From assembly GCF_030815485.1 (NCBI RefSeq), contig NZ_JAUSWV010000002.1, forward strand, positions 6,076,001-6,140,000: a DNA stretch of 64,000 bases, written 5' to 3'. The translations under genes and the position numbers were made by a program. This document shows positions 51,087 to 59,944 of the stretch, one piece after another. The DNA comes from Streptomyces rishiriensis. GTDB lineage: Bacteria; Actinomycetota; Actinomycetes; Streptomycetales; Streptomycetaceae. Below the pieces are notes generated by a model. It was not told the DNA's origin, ran no database searches, and was given only the letters and a program-made list of their open reading frames with translations. Position 1 is the first letter of the stretch. Each line of letters begins with the position of its first letter.

Positions 51087-53062
51087 CCGCCGCCGGCCGG
51101 CCCGGTCTCGCCGACGCCACCCGCGGCCGCATCCTCTTCGGCGGCGACTACAACCCCGAGCAGTGGCCCGAGGAGACCTGGCACGAGGACGTCCGGCTCA
51201 TGCGGGACGCCGGCGTCAACTCCGTCACCCTCGGCGTCTTCTCCTGGTCCCGGCTCGAACCCGAGCCGGGGGCGCGGGAGTTCGGCTGGCTCGACACGCT
51301 GTTGGACCTCATGCACGCGAACGGCATCGGCGTCGTCCTCGCCACCCCCACCTCCGCCCCGCCCCCGTGGCTGGGCCGGCTGCACCCGGACACCCTGCCC
51401 CGCGACGAGAACGGCGACGTCGAGTGGTGGGGCGGACGCCAGCACTTCTCGCACTCCAGCGCCACCTATCGCCGGTACGCCGCCGCCATCACCGAGGACC
51501 TGGCCGCCCGCTACGGCGGCCACCCCGCCCTCACCATGTGGCACATCAACAACGAGTACTGCACGGCCGATCACGGCGACGAGGCGGCCGTCGCCTTCCG
51601 TCGCTGGCTGCGTGAGAAGTACGGCACCCTGGACGCCCTCAACACCGCCTGGGGCACGGCCTTCTGGAGCCAGGGCTACGACAGCTGGGACGCCGTCCTG
51701 CCCGCCCGACGGACGCACTATCTGAAGAATCCCACCCAGGTGCTGGACTTCCGGCGCTTCACCTCCGACATGCTCCTGGAGTGCTACCTCGCCGAGCGTG
51801 ACATCGTCGCCCGGCACACCCCGCACATCCCGGTCACCACCAACTTCATGCCGCTCTTCTTCGGCCAGGACGCCTGGCGCTGGGCCGAGGAGGAGGACGT
51901 CGTCTCCGTCGACCTCTACCCCGATCCACGCGATCCGCTGGGCGCCCAGCACGGGGCACTGGTGCAGGACCTGACCCGGTCCCAGGCGCGTGGCCCCTGG
52001 ATGCTGATGGAACAGGCGGCGGGACCGGTGAACTGGCGCGGGGTGAACCACCCCAAGCCGCGCGGCCTCAACCGGCTCTGGTCCCTCCAGGCCGTGGCCC
52101 GCGGCGCGGACGCCGTCTGCTACTTCCAGTGGCGCCAGTCCCGGCAGGGCGCCGAGAAGTTCCACTCCGGGATGGTCAGCCACGCGGGGGAGCGGGGCCG
52201 CACCTTCCAGGAGGTCAAGCGGCTGGGAGCCGAACTCGCCCGCATCGGGGGCGCGGTGGCGGGAAGCCGTATCGCCGCCGACGTCGCGATCCTGCACGAC
52301 TGGCACGCCTGGTGGGCCGGCGCCCAGGACGGCCGTCCCTCCACCCACGTCGACCACCCGGCCGTCCTGCACGCCTGGCACCGCGCCCTGTGGGAGTCCC
52401 ACCTCACCACCGACTTCGCCCACCCCGGACACGACCTCACCGGCTACCGGATGGTCGTCGTGCCCCAGCTGTACGCCATGACGGACGCGGCCGTCGACAA
52501 CCTGCTCGCCTACGTCCGCGGCGGCGGCACCCTCGTGGCCGGCTTCCTGACCGGTGTGGCCGACGAGGACGACCGGGTCCGACCCGGCGGGATGGACGCC
52601 CGCCTGCGCGAGCTGTTCGGCATCCGCACCCTGCACGAGTGGTGGCCGCTGGAGGCCGGGGAGCACGTCGAGACCGACGGCTTCCGCGGGATCCTCTGGT
52701 CGGAGGAGCTGGAGGCCGAACCGGACGCGGTGGAAGCCGTCTACAAGGGCGGCGAACTCGACGGACTGCCCGCCGTCCTGCGCACCGGCCGCGCCTGGTA
52801 CGTCTCCACCCTGCCCGAGCCCGAGGCCTTCCGCGCGCTGCTCGCCCGGGTCGCCGCCGACGCGGGCGCCCGGCCCGTCCTCGACGGCCTCCCCCCGGAG
52901 GTCGAGGCCGTACGCCGGGGCGAGCTGCTCTTCCTGCTCCACCACGGCCGCGAGCCGGTGACCGTAGACCTCCCGGGCGCCCACCACGACCTGCTGACCG
53001 GGACGACCCGCACGGACGAGATCACGCTCGACCGCTACGGTGCGGCGGTGCTGCGCCGATGA
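51083..53062 (+). CDS. GH42 beta-galactosidase, cytoplasmic
   Basis: The 659-residue protein has the GH42 opening FGGDYNPEQWPEETWHEDVR and FSWSRLEPE. The acid/base Glu is in WHINNEYC and the nucleophile Glu in MLMEQAAG, with the family's C-terminal domains after. There is no signal peptide. In a xyloglucan locus it should remove beta-galactosyl side units from imported oligosaccharides. The ATG overlaps the GH74 stop and the 3' end overlaps the GH95 gene by ATGA. Confidence 0.88.
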   Translation: MTAAGRPGLADATRGRILFGGDYNPEQWPEETWHEDVRLMRDAGVNSVTLGVFSWSRLEPEPGAREFGWLDTLLDLMHANGIGVVLATPTSAPPPWLGRLHPDTLPRDENGDVEWWGGRQHFSHSSATYRRYAAAITEDLAARYGGHPALTMWHINNEYCTADHGDEAAVAFRRWLREKYGTLDALNTAWGTAFWSQGYDSWDAVLPARRTHYLKNPTQVLDFRRFTSDMLLECYLAERDIVARHTPHIPVTTNFMPLFFGQDAWRWAEEEDVVSVDLYPDPRDPLGAQHGALVQDLTRSQARGPWMLMEQAAGPVNWRGVNHPKPRGLNRLWSLQAVARGADAVCYFQWRQSRQGAEKFHSGMVSHAGERGRTFQEVKRLGAELARIGGAVAGSRIAADVAILHDWHAWWAGAQDGRPSTHVDHPAVLHAWHRALWESHLTTDFAHPGHDLTGYRMVVVPQLYAMTDAAVDNLLAYVRGGGTLVAGFLTGVADEDDRVRPGGMDARLRELFGIRTLHEWWPLEAGEHVETDGFRGILWSEELEAEPDAVEAVYKGGELDGLPAVLRTGRAWYVSTLPEPEAFRALLARVAADAGARPVLDGLPPEVEAVRRGELLFLLHHGREPVTVDLPGAHHDLLTGTTRTDEITLDRYGAAVLRR

Positions 53063-55302
53063 CCGACACCTCCTCCCGCGCGCACCCCGGCCTCCCCGGC
53101 ACCGGCCGCCCCGTGCACGGCACCCATGAACACCGGCCCGCCGCCCGCTGGGAGGACGCCTTCCTCAGCGGCAACGGCCGGCACGGCACCCTCACGTTCG
53201 GCGACCCGTACGACGACCGGGTCGTCGTCACCCATCACACCCTGGTCCGCCCCAACGGCTCCGAACACGCCCGCCCGCCGGAGCTCGCCGCCGAACTGCC
53301 CGCTCTCCAGGACAGGTTGCTGGCCGGGGAGTGGGAGGCCGCCGAGAGCTTCACCGACCACCGGCCCCTGCAATGGGTCCAGCCCTTCCATCCGGCCTTC
53401 CAGATACGTCTCAGAGCGCTCTCGGACGAGCCGCGCGGCTACCGCATGCGAACCGTCGATTTCACCACCGGCGAGGCCGTGGCCACCTGCGAGGCCGGCA
53501 CCAGCCGGGTCTTCGTCTCCCGCGCCGACGACGTGATCGTCCAGCAGGTCACCGGCCTCGACCTGGACATATCCCTGGACCACCGGCTCCCGGGCGCGCC
53601 CGCCGGCCTCGCCGTCGGACAGGGATCGGTCCTCACCCCGGACGGCGCGCTGCTCACCCTGCGCGCCCGCTACCCCGCAAGCGACCGCGCCTACACGGGC
53701 GTGACCCTCGTCGTCGTCACCGGCGGCCGCACCCGCCTCACCCACCCCGGTGTACGGGTCACGGACGCGCGCTCCGTGCTGCTGCTCACCCGCGTCCGCA
53801 GACACACCGGTGAACTGGACGTCACCGGGGAACAGCGCGCCCTGAGCGAGCTGCCGCGACGCTACGACGACCTGCTCGCCCGCCATCTCCCCCTCCACCG
53901 CACCGCCTACGAGCGCGTCACGCTCGACCTCCACGCCGACCCCGGCGAGCGCGGTCTCCCCGGGTCCGCGCTGCTGGAGCGCCCCCGCAGCGCGGCGCTT
54001 CTCGAGCGCCTCTTCGCGGCGGGGCGCTACCACCTCCTGTCCTCGGCCGGCCTCAATCCGCCCCGGCTGACCGGCCTGTGGACCGGCGACTGGGACACGG
54101 CCTGGTCCGGCGCGTTCACCAACGACGCCAACGTCAACCTCCAGACCGCCTCCGCCGCGGCCGCCGCGCTCCCCGAGGTCACCGAGTCCCTGGCGTCCCT
54201 GATCCACCGGCAGGCGGAGGACTGGCGGGAGAACGCGCGCGCGGTCTTCGGCGCCCGGGGCGCGGTCGCGCCGGCACACACCGACGGCGAGTCCGGACTG
54301 GTCTACCACTTCAGCCGCGAATACCCGCTCCACCTGTGGACCGCCGGCGCCGACTGGCTGCTCAAACCCCTGGTCGACCACGACGAGACCCGCGGCGCAC
54401 GCGACCCGCGCACCGCCGCCGCCCTCGCCGAAGTCGCCCTGTTCTACGAGGACTTCCTCACCCGCACCGACCCGGAGGACCCCGGGGGTCCGCTCGTCGT
54501 CGTCCCTTCCTACTCGCCGGAGAACCGGCCCACGGGCGGCAGCTGGGGCGCCGTGAACGCCGCCATGGACCTCTCGGCGGCCCGGCACGCACTGCTCACC
54601 GCCGCCGCGTACCACCCGGACGACGCCGAGCGCGCCGATCGCTGGCGTGCCCTCGCCGACCGCCTCCCGCCGCACCGGATCAACTCCGACGGCGCCCTCG
54701 CCGAATGGGCCAGGACGGGACTCGAAGACACCTACGACCACCGCCACCTGAGCCACCTCTACGGCGTCTGGCCCCTCGACGAGATCAACCCCTACGACAC
54801 CCCGCGGTGGGCCGCCGCCGCCCTTCGCGCCCTCGAACTGCGCGGCGCCGAGAACGACTCCGCGCACGGCCACCTCCACCACGCGCTGATCGCGGCCCGC
54901 CTGCGGGACGGCCGGCGCGTCGCCCACGCCCTCGGCGAGGTCCTCGAAGGCGACTTCTTCCACGCCTCCCTGATGAGCGCCCACTACCCGCGCCGTGAGG
55001 TGTACAACGCCGATGCCGCGCACGCCCTCCCCGCCGTGCTGATCGAGACGCTCGTCCAGTCGACCCCGGACCGGCTGGTCCTGCTGCCCGCGCTTCCCCC
55101 GGCGCTTCCTTCGGGCGAACTGCGAGGCGTTCGGACCCGGTTCGGCGCCGAACTCGATCTGTCCTGGGGCCACGAGGGCGTACGGGCTGTGCTGCGGCCG
55201 CACCGCACGCACCGCATCGAAGTCAGGACTTCCTCCGGCGGCGCTCAGCCGCTCGACCTCGTCGCCGGAGAAGACCACGTCCTCACCCTGGGGACGTGGT
55301 AG
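53059..55302 (+). CDS. GH95 alpha-L-fucosidase-like enzyme, cytoplasmic
   Basis: The 747-residue protein has the GH95 start WEDAFLSGNGRHGTLTFGDP and the (alpha/alpha)6 core motifs LTGLWTGDWDTAWSGAFTND. NVNLQTA and SHLYGVWPLDEINP follow, then the closing beta domain. GH95 enzymes act mostly on alpha-1,2-linked fucose, as in the fucosyl-galactose side chain of xyloglucan; some act on galactose. It lacks a signal peptide, so the fucose would be removed inside. It overlaps the GH42 gene by four bases and is followed 35 bases later by the GH12 gene. Confidence 0.85.
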   Translation: MTDTSSRAHPGLPGTGRPVHGTHEHRPAARWEDAFLSGNGRHGTLTFGDPYDDRVVVTHHTLVRPNGSEHARPPELAAELPALQDRLLAGEWEAAESFTDHRPLQWVQPFHPAFQIRLRALSDEPRGYRMRTVDFTTGEAVATCEAGTSRVFVSRADDVIVQQVTGLDLDISLDHRLPGAPAGLAVGQGSVLTPDGALLTLRARYPASDRAYTGVTLVVVTGGRTRLTHPGVRVTDARSVLLLTRVRRHTGELDVTGEQRALSELPRRYDDLLARHLPLHRTAYERVTLDLHADPGERGLPGSALLERPRSAALLERLFAAGRYHLLSSAGLNPPRLTGLWTGDWDTAWSGAFTNDANVNLQTASAAAAALPEVTESLASLIHRQAEDWRENARAVFGARGAVAPAHTDGESGLVYHFSREYPLHLWTAGADWLLKPLVDHDETRGARDPRTAAALAEVALFYEDFLTRTDPEDPGGPLVVVPSYSPENRPTGGSWGAVNAAMDLSAARHALLTAAAYHPDDAERADRWRALADRLPPHRINSDGALAEWARTGLEDTYDHRHLSHLYGVWPLDEINPYDTPRWAAAALRALELRGAENDSAHGHLHHALIAARLRDGRRVAHALGEVLEGDFFHASLMSAHYPRREVYNADAAHALPAVLIETLVQSTPDRLVLLPALPPALPSGELRGVRTRFGAELDLSWGHEGVRAVLRPHRTHRIEVRTSSGGAQPLDLVAGEDHVLTLGTW

Positions 55303-55337
55303 CCGCACCTCCTCCCCCCACCCATGGAAGGGACACC

Positions 55338-56051
55338 ATGGCAACACGCATCACAGGCAGGGTCGCCAAGGCACTGTTCGCCCCCGCACTCGCTCTCGGC
55401 GTCACCGTCGGACTGGCCTCCGCCCCCGCCTCGGCCGCCGTCTGGAACTCCTGCGACCAGTGGGGCAACACCAGCCTGAACGGCTACACGCTGTACAACA
55501 ACATCTGGGGCTCCGGCGCCGGCAGCCAGTGCGTCTGGGCCAACTCCGGCACCAACTGGGGCGTCTGGGCCAACCACCCCAACACCGGCGGCATCAAGTC
55601 GTACCCGAACTCCAAGAAGGTGATCAACAAGACGATCACCTCGCTCGGTTCGCTGTCCAGCAGCTACAACGTCACCGTTCCGTCGTCCGGCGCCTACAAC
55701 ACGTCGTACGACATCTGGGACACGGACTACGACTACGAGATCATGCTCTGGGTGAACTACAACGGCGCCGTCGGCCCGCTCGGCACCTCCCAGGGCAACG
55801 TCACCCTCGGCGGCCACACCTGGACCGTCTACAAGGGCGACAACGGCGCGAACCAGGTGTTCTCGTTCCTGCGCACGTCCGACTCGTCGTCCGGCACCGT
55901 CGGCATCCTGCCGATCCTCAAGTGGATCAAGGACACGAAGGGCTGGTTCGGCAACGAGACCATCGGTGACGTGCAGTTCGGATACGAGATCACCTCGTCC
56001 TCCGGCGGGCTGGACTTCGTGACCAACAACCTCACCGTCAGCAGCAGCTGA
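55338..56051 (+). CDS. Secreted GH12 endoglucanase/xyloglucanase
   Basis: The 237-residue protein has a Sec signal (cleavage near ASA-33) and a single GH12 jelly-roll domain. WGNTSLNGYTLYNNIWG lies near residue 42, with a C39-C65 disulphide pair. The nucleophile is E134 (YEIMLWVN) and the acid/base E217 (FGYEITS). There is no CBM. GH12 members cleave cellulose or xyloglucan; the locus favours xyloglucan. The ATG at 55338 follows AAGGGA. It is the last gene of the rightward operon. Confidence 0.88.
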   Translation: MATRITGRVAKALFAPALALGVTVGLASAPASAAVWNSCDQWGNTSLNGYTLYNNIWGSGAGSQCVWANSGTNWGVWANHPNTGGIKSYPNSKKVINKTITSLGSLSSSYNVTVPSSGAYNTSYDIWDTDYDYEIMLWVNYNGAVGPLGTSQGNVTLGGHTWTVYKGDNGANQVFSFLRTSDSSSGTVGILPILKWIKDTKGWFGNETIGDVQFGYEITSSSGGLDFVTNNLTVSSS

Positions 56052-56077
56052 CCCGGGGCCGGGGCCGGCCGGCGTTC

Positions 56078-56320
56078 CTACGTCCGGTCGACCTCGGCCC
56101 GCAGCGCGTTGCAGTCGGCGAAGGCCGAGTCGACGTCGGCGCGGGTCAGGTCGTACCGGGACAGGTCGTAGCGGTGCGGCCGGGCGCCCGTCGGACGGGA
56201 GGCGGCCACGAACACCGGCCGCTCGACGGGCTCACGCGCGATCGCGGGGTGCTCGGCGATGAGCCGCCGGACCCGGGCGCGATGGGCGAGATGCCTCGCC
56301 TTTGGCGCACGGGCGTTCAT
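56078..56320 (-). CDS. Small hypothetical protein
   Basis: An 80-residue frame on the minus strand starts MNARAPKARHLAHRARVRR and ends LRAEVDRT, with an acidic helix-like C-terminus (DVDSAFADCNALRAEV). It lies in the gap between the GH12 end and the GH31 end. It lies past the GH31 terminator, so it would need its own promoter, and I see no ribosome site. It may be a small DNA- or RNA-binding protein, or not be a gene. Confidence 0.4.
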   Translation of the reverse strand: MNARAPKARHLAHRARVRRLIAEHPAIAREPVERPVFVAASRPTGARPHRYDLSRYDLTRADVDSAFADCNALRAEVDRT

Positions 56321-56336
56321 CGATCGCGCAGATTCT

Positions 56337-56379
56337 GCGGGCGTCCGGTCCCTCCCCTGGGCCGGGACCGGACGCCCGC
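56337..56379 (-). terminator. Perfect 16-base-pair hairpin after the GH31 gene
   Basis: GCGGGCGTCCGGTCCC (56337-56352) pairs without mismatch with GGGACCGGACGCCCGC (56364-56379) over an 11-base loop. It lies 20 bases past the stop of the minus-strand GH31 gene. It is a strong candidate terminator for the LacI-GH31 unit, though no T tract follows. Confidence 0.75.
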
Positions 56380-56398
56380 CTTCCGTGCCCTCGTGCCG

Positions 56399-58441
56399 CT
56401 ACTCCGCCACCGGCAGGCGCGCCCCGTCCCGCAGGAACAGCGGGAGGCGGTCCAGCGGGGCGTCGACCGTCACGGCCGCACCGCCCTCGTACGTCTCGCC
56501 CGTCCACGCGTCCGTCCACGTCGCGCCGGCCGGGAGGTGGACCGTGCGGGCGGTGGCGCCGGCCGTCAGCACCGGGGCCACGAGCAGGTCCCGGCCGAAG
56601 AGGTAGGAGTCGTCCACCGACCAGGACGCCTGGTCGTCCGGGAACTCCAGGAACAGCGGCCGCATCGGCGGCAGGCCCTCCTCGTGGGCCTCGCGCATCA
56701 CCTTCAGGACATACGGCTTGAGCCGCTCGCGCAGCCGCAGGTACTTCTCCATGACCGCGCCGGCCTGCTCGCCGTACGACCACACCTCGTTCGGGCCGCC
56801 GGTCATGTCCGGGCCCAGCGGCATGCCCGGGTCGCGGAAGCCGTGCAGCCGCATCAGCGGGGACAGCGCGCCGAACTGGAACCAGCGGACCATCACCTCC
56901 TGGTACGCCGGGTCGTCCGGGTCGCCGCCGTGGAAGCCGCCGATGTCGGTGTTCCACCACGGGATGCCCGACAGCGCGGTGTTCAGCCCGGCAGCGATCT
57001 GGCGGCGCAGGGTCGCGAAGTCGGTGCCGATGTCACCGGACCACAGGGCGGCGCCGTAGCGCTGGCTGCCCGCCCACGCCGAGCGGTTGAGGCTGATGAT
57101 CTCGTCCTCGCCGGTGGCGCGCAGACCCTCGTAGAAGGTGCGGGCGTTCTCGGCCGGGTAGATGTTGCCGACCTCCAGGCCCGGACCCGCCCAGTAGCGC
57201 AGGTTCTCCGGGAAGCCGGGCTTCAGCTCCGGCTCGCAGGCGTCCAGCCAGAAGGCCGTGATGCCGTACGGAGTGAGGTAGTTGTCGCGGATCTTCGACC
57301 ACACGAACTCCCGGGCCCCGGGATTCGTCGCGTCGTAGAACGCCACCTGGACCGTCGAGGCGACGCCCTTGTCCGGCCAGTCGGCGTGGGCCATCGGGCC
57401 GTACTGGGTGCCGATGAAGTAGCCGCGCTGCTCCATCACCGGATGGTTCTCGCTGAGGGGCGACACCGACGGCCAGACGCTCACCACCAGCTTGACGCCG
57501 AGCTCCTCGAGCTCACGGACCATCGCGGCCGGGTCGGGCCACTCGGCCGGGTCGAACTTCCACTCGCCCAGGTGGGTCCAGTGGAAGAAGTCGCAGACGA
57601 TGGCGTCGAGCGGCAGGCCCCGGCGCTTGTACTCCCGTGCCACGCCCAGGAGTTCGTCCTGGGTGCGGTAGCGCAGCTTGCACTGCCAGAAGCCCGCCGC
57701 CCACTCCGGCAGCATCGGGGTACGGCCGGTGGCCGCGCTGTAGCGGCGCTGGGCCTCGGCCGGGGCGCCCGCGGTGATCCAGTAGTCGATCTGCCGGGCC
57801 GAGTCCGCGACCCAGCGGGTGCCGTTGCCGGCCAGTTCGACCCGGCCGATCGCCGGGTTGTTCCACAGCAGGGTGTAACCGCGGCTGGAGGTGAGCACCG
57901 GGATGCCGACCTCGGCGTTGCGCTGGACCAGGTCCAGGACCAGGCCCTTCTGGTCCAGGCGGCCGTGCTGGTGCTGGCCGAGGCCGTACAGCTTCTCGTC
58001 GTCGTAGGCGGCGAAGCGCTGCTCGAGGCGGTGGTGGCCGTTGCCGACGGCCGTGTAGAGCCGGGTGCCCGGCCACCAGAAGTGGGCGCGCTCCTCCGCC
58101 AGGAGCTCCGTGCGGTCGTCCGTCCGCAGGAACCGGATCACGCCCTCGGCGTTCACCTCGACGGTGAGGGCGCCCACGGTCAGCAGACCCTCGACGTCGG
58201 TGATCTTGACGCTGCTCTCGGTGGCCGGCGGCTCGTCGAGGAGCGCGCCGGGCAGCCCCTCGAGGATCGGCCCGCCGAGCCGGGCGCGCACCCGGACGGC
58301 GTCCGGGCCCCACGGTTCGACCCGCAGGGTCTCCTGGCGGCCGCTCCACTCCAGCGCGCCGCCGTGCTCACGGAAGGTGCCGACCGTGGGCGACGACTGC
58401 GCGAGGCTGACCTGAGGCTGGTTCTCGGCAGGCTGGTTCAT
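56399..58441 (-). CDS. GH31 alpha-xylosidase-like enzyme, cytoplasmic
   Basis: The 680-residue protein has the GH31 nucleophile in FWLDACEPEL (near residue 405), the acid/base Asp in LWSGDIGTDF (near 470) and the substrate motif CDFFHWTHLGEW before them. This phrase pattern is nearer to bacterial alpha-xylosidases than to alpha-glucosidases. It should remove alpha-1,6-xylose from xyloglucan oligosaccharides. I chose the ATG at 58441 with AAGGAG upstream (MNQPAENQ); an ATG at 58471 is possible. It is downstream of and co-oriented with the LacI gene, 75 bases away, so they are probably one transcript. Confidence 0.87.
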   Translation of the reverse strand: MNQPAENQPQVSLAQSSPTVGTFREHGGALEWSGRQETLRVEPWGPDAVRVRARLGGPILEGLPGALLDEPPATESSVKITDVEGLLTVGALTVEVNAEGVIRFLRTDDRTELLAEERAHFWWPGTRLYTAVGNGHHRLEQRFAAYDDEKLYGLGQHQHGRLDQKGLVLDLVQRNAEVGIPVLTSSRGYTLLWNNPAIGRVELAGNGTRWVADSARQIDYWITAGAPAEAQRRYSAATGRTPMLPEWAAGFWQCKLRYRTQDELLGVAREYKRRGLPLDAIVCDFFHWTHLGEWKFDPAEWPDPAAMVRELEELGVKLVVSVWPSVSPLSENHPVMEQRGYFIGTQYGPMAHADWPDKGVASTVQVAFYDATNPGAREFVWSKIRDNYLTPYGITAFWLDACEPELKPGFPENLRYWAGPGLEVGNIYPAENARTFYEGLRATGEDEIISLNRSAWAGSQRYGAALWSGDIGTDFATLRRQIAAGLNTALSGIPWWNTDIGGFHGGDPDDPAYQEVMVRWFQFGALSPLMRLHGFRDPGMPLGPDMTGGPNEVWSYGEQAGAVMEKYLRLRERLKPYVLKVMREAHEEGLPPMRPLFLEFPDDQASWSVDDSYLFGRDLLVAPVLTAGATARTVHLPAGATWTDAWTGETYEGGAAVTVDAPLDRLPLFLRDGARLPVAE

Positions 58442-58516
58442 GTGAGGTGCTCCTTGAAGGAGTGCAGACATGGCGGTGCCCTGCGACGGGCGCGACGGCG
58501 GAAGAGCGGGGTGGGG

Positions 58517-59530
58517 TCAGGAGACGGTGGGCGCCGGTCCCGTGCTCGCCCGGACCGTCAGCTCGGGCGCGATCAGCACGACTTCGTCGCTGCCGTGCCC
58601 CTCGAGCTTGGCGACGAGACGTTCCACGGCGTGCCGGCCCATCTCCTGTGCGGGGATGGCGACCGACGTCAGCCGCACCGAGGCCTGGACGGCGACCTGG
58701 TCGGGGCAGACGGCCACCACCGACACGTCCTCCGGCACGGCCCGGCCCTGCTGGCGCAGCAGGGCGAGCAGCGGCTCGACCGCCGACTCGTTCTGCACGA
58801 CGAACCCGGTGGTGCCCGGACGCTCGTCGAGGACCCGGGCCAGGGTCAGGGCCATCGCGTCGTACCCGCCCTCGCACGGGCGGTGCAGCAGCCGCAGGCC
58901 CAGCTCCTTCGCCCGGTACCGGAGTCCGTCGAGCGTGCGCTCGGCGAAGCCGGTGTGCCGTTCGTAGACGGCGGGCGCCTCGCCGATGACAGCGATGTCA
59001 CGGTGCCCCAGCATCGCCAGGTGCTCCGCGCACAGCGCCCCCGTCGCCGCGAAGTCCAGATCGACGCAGGTCAGCCCGGAGGTGTCGGCGGGCAGCCCGA
59101 TCAGCACGGAGGGCTGGTCGGTGGAGCGCAGCAGCGGCAGCCGCTCGTCGTCGAGCTCCACGTCCATGAGGATCATCGCGTCGGCGAGCCCGCTGCCGGT
59201 GACGCGGCGGACGGCGTCGGGGCCCTCCTCGCCGGTGAGCAGCAGGACGTCGTACCCGTGGGTGCGCGCGGTGGTGGCCACCGCGATGGCGATCTCCATC
59301 ATCACCGGCACGTAGATGTCGGTGCGCAGCGGGATCATCAGCGCGATGATGTTCGATCTGCTGCTGGCCAGGGCGCGGGCGCCCGCGTTCGGGTGGTAGC
59401 CGAGTTCACGGATGCTCTGCTCGACCCGCTGCCGGGTGGTCGTGGAGATGGACCTCTTGCCACTGAGGACATAGCTCACCGTGCTCGCCGAGACTCCGGC
59501 GTGCTGGGCGACCTCGGCGAGGGTGACCAT
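58517..59530 (-). CDS. LacI family regulator of the xyloglucan locus
   Basis: The 337-residue protein has a LacI helix-turn-helix at the N-terminus (VTLAEVAQHAGVSASTVSYV) with the hinge ELGYHPNAGARALAS. A ribose-binding-like ligand domain follows. It should bind the TCGAAGCGCTTCGA palindromes upstream of GH3, the binding protein, and itself. The ligand is probably a xyloglucan oligosaccharide or its sugar. I chose the ATG at 59530 with GGAGAG upstream; a longer frame to the left is not coding. An imperfect site lies 19 bases upstream of its start, suggesting self-repression. Confidence 0.88.
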   Translation of the reverse strand: MVTLAEVAQHAGVSASTVSYVLSGKRSISTTTRQRVEQSIRELGYHPNAGARALASSRSNIIALMIPLRTDIYVPVMMEIAIAVATTARTHGYDVLLLTGEEGPDAVRRVTGSGLADAMILMDVELDDERLPLLRSTDQPSVLIGLPADTSGLTCVDLDFAATGALCAEHLAMLGHRDIAVIGEAPAVYERHTGFAERTLDGLRYRAKELGLRLLHRPCEGGYDAMALTLARVLDERPGTTGFVVQNESAVEPLLALLRQQGRAVPEDVSVVAVCPDQVAVQASVRLTSVAIPAQEMGRHAVERLVAKLEGHGSDEVVLIAPELTVRASTGPAPTVS

Positions 59531-59548
59531 CCAGCTCTCCAAGTTTTG

Positions 59549-59561
59549 TGAAGCGCTTCGA
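59549..59561. promoter_or_regulatory. LacI-family operator, imperfect, in the LacI leader
   Basis: TGAAGCGCTTCGA matches the palindrome at TCGAAGCGCTTCGA with one side altered (GTGAAG for TCGAAG). The core GAAGCGCTTC is intact. It begins 19 bases upstream of the lacI-type start and would allow autoregulation. Confidence 0.65.
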
Positions 59562-59636
59562 CAGTGCGCGCGGCGAACAGGGGCGGGTGAGGGTGGTTCG
59601 ACAGTAGCTCTAGCGAGGATGGGTGTCCATAGGTTG

Positions 59637-59650
59637 TCGAAGCGCTTCGA
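59637..59650. promoter_or_regulatory. LacI-family operator, upstream of the LacI gene
   Basis: A third perfect copy of TCGAAGCGCTTCGA lies 107 bases upstream of the LacI start and about 295 bases before the acyl-CoA dehydrogenase start. With the imperfect copy it could form a looping pair, or control the LacI-GH31 promoter alone. Confidence 0.75.
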
Positions 59651-59865
59651 CAGCGAGTTGTGGGGGATTGGTGGAGAAGGGTACGGCAAGCTTTTCCGGC
59701 CCCGCGACCGCCACTCGTTCGGCGCAGGCTCCGCACCGACGTACGAAGGGGCCCCCGGCGACGGAGCCGGCGCCGGGGCCTTCGCGGGAACGGGCCTCCC
59801 GCGCCGTCGGCGTACCCGGCGGACACCGGCCGGAACCCCGCGCGTGGGGTGGCCACCTCGCCCCG

Positions 59866-59905
59866 GATCGGGTACCAACGATCGGGTAGCACCGATCGGT
59901 AACCA
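59866..59905. repeat. Three tandem 14-base repeats before the acyl-CoA dehydrogenase
   Basis: GATCGGGTACCAAC (59866-59879), GATCGGGTAGCACC (59880-59893) and GATCGGTAACCA (59894-59905) are directly adjacent with an exact 14-base period. They end 39 bases before the ATG. Each contains a GGTNNC half site, so a dimeric regulator of TetR type could bind. The regulator is not in the window. Confidence 0.75.
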
Positions 59906-59944
59906 ATGTGGCCCGAGATCCCGATTCGCGGCGAGGTGAGCCTC

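Larger units (their letters stand above)
59531..59944. other. Divergent promoter region, LacI and acyl-CoA dehydrogenase
   Basis: This 414-base gap holds two LacI-type sites on its left half and three 14-base tandem repeats on its right. The middle, about 59655-59860, has GCCGGCGCCGGGGCC-type GC-rich sequence and no convincing coding frame. Confidence 0.6.

Noticed and set aside
56174..59551. A 1125-codon plus-strand frame
   Set aside because: It is antisense to the GH31 and LacI genes, and its translation is Arg/Val/Gly-rich without motifs.
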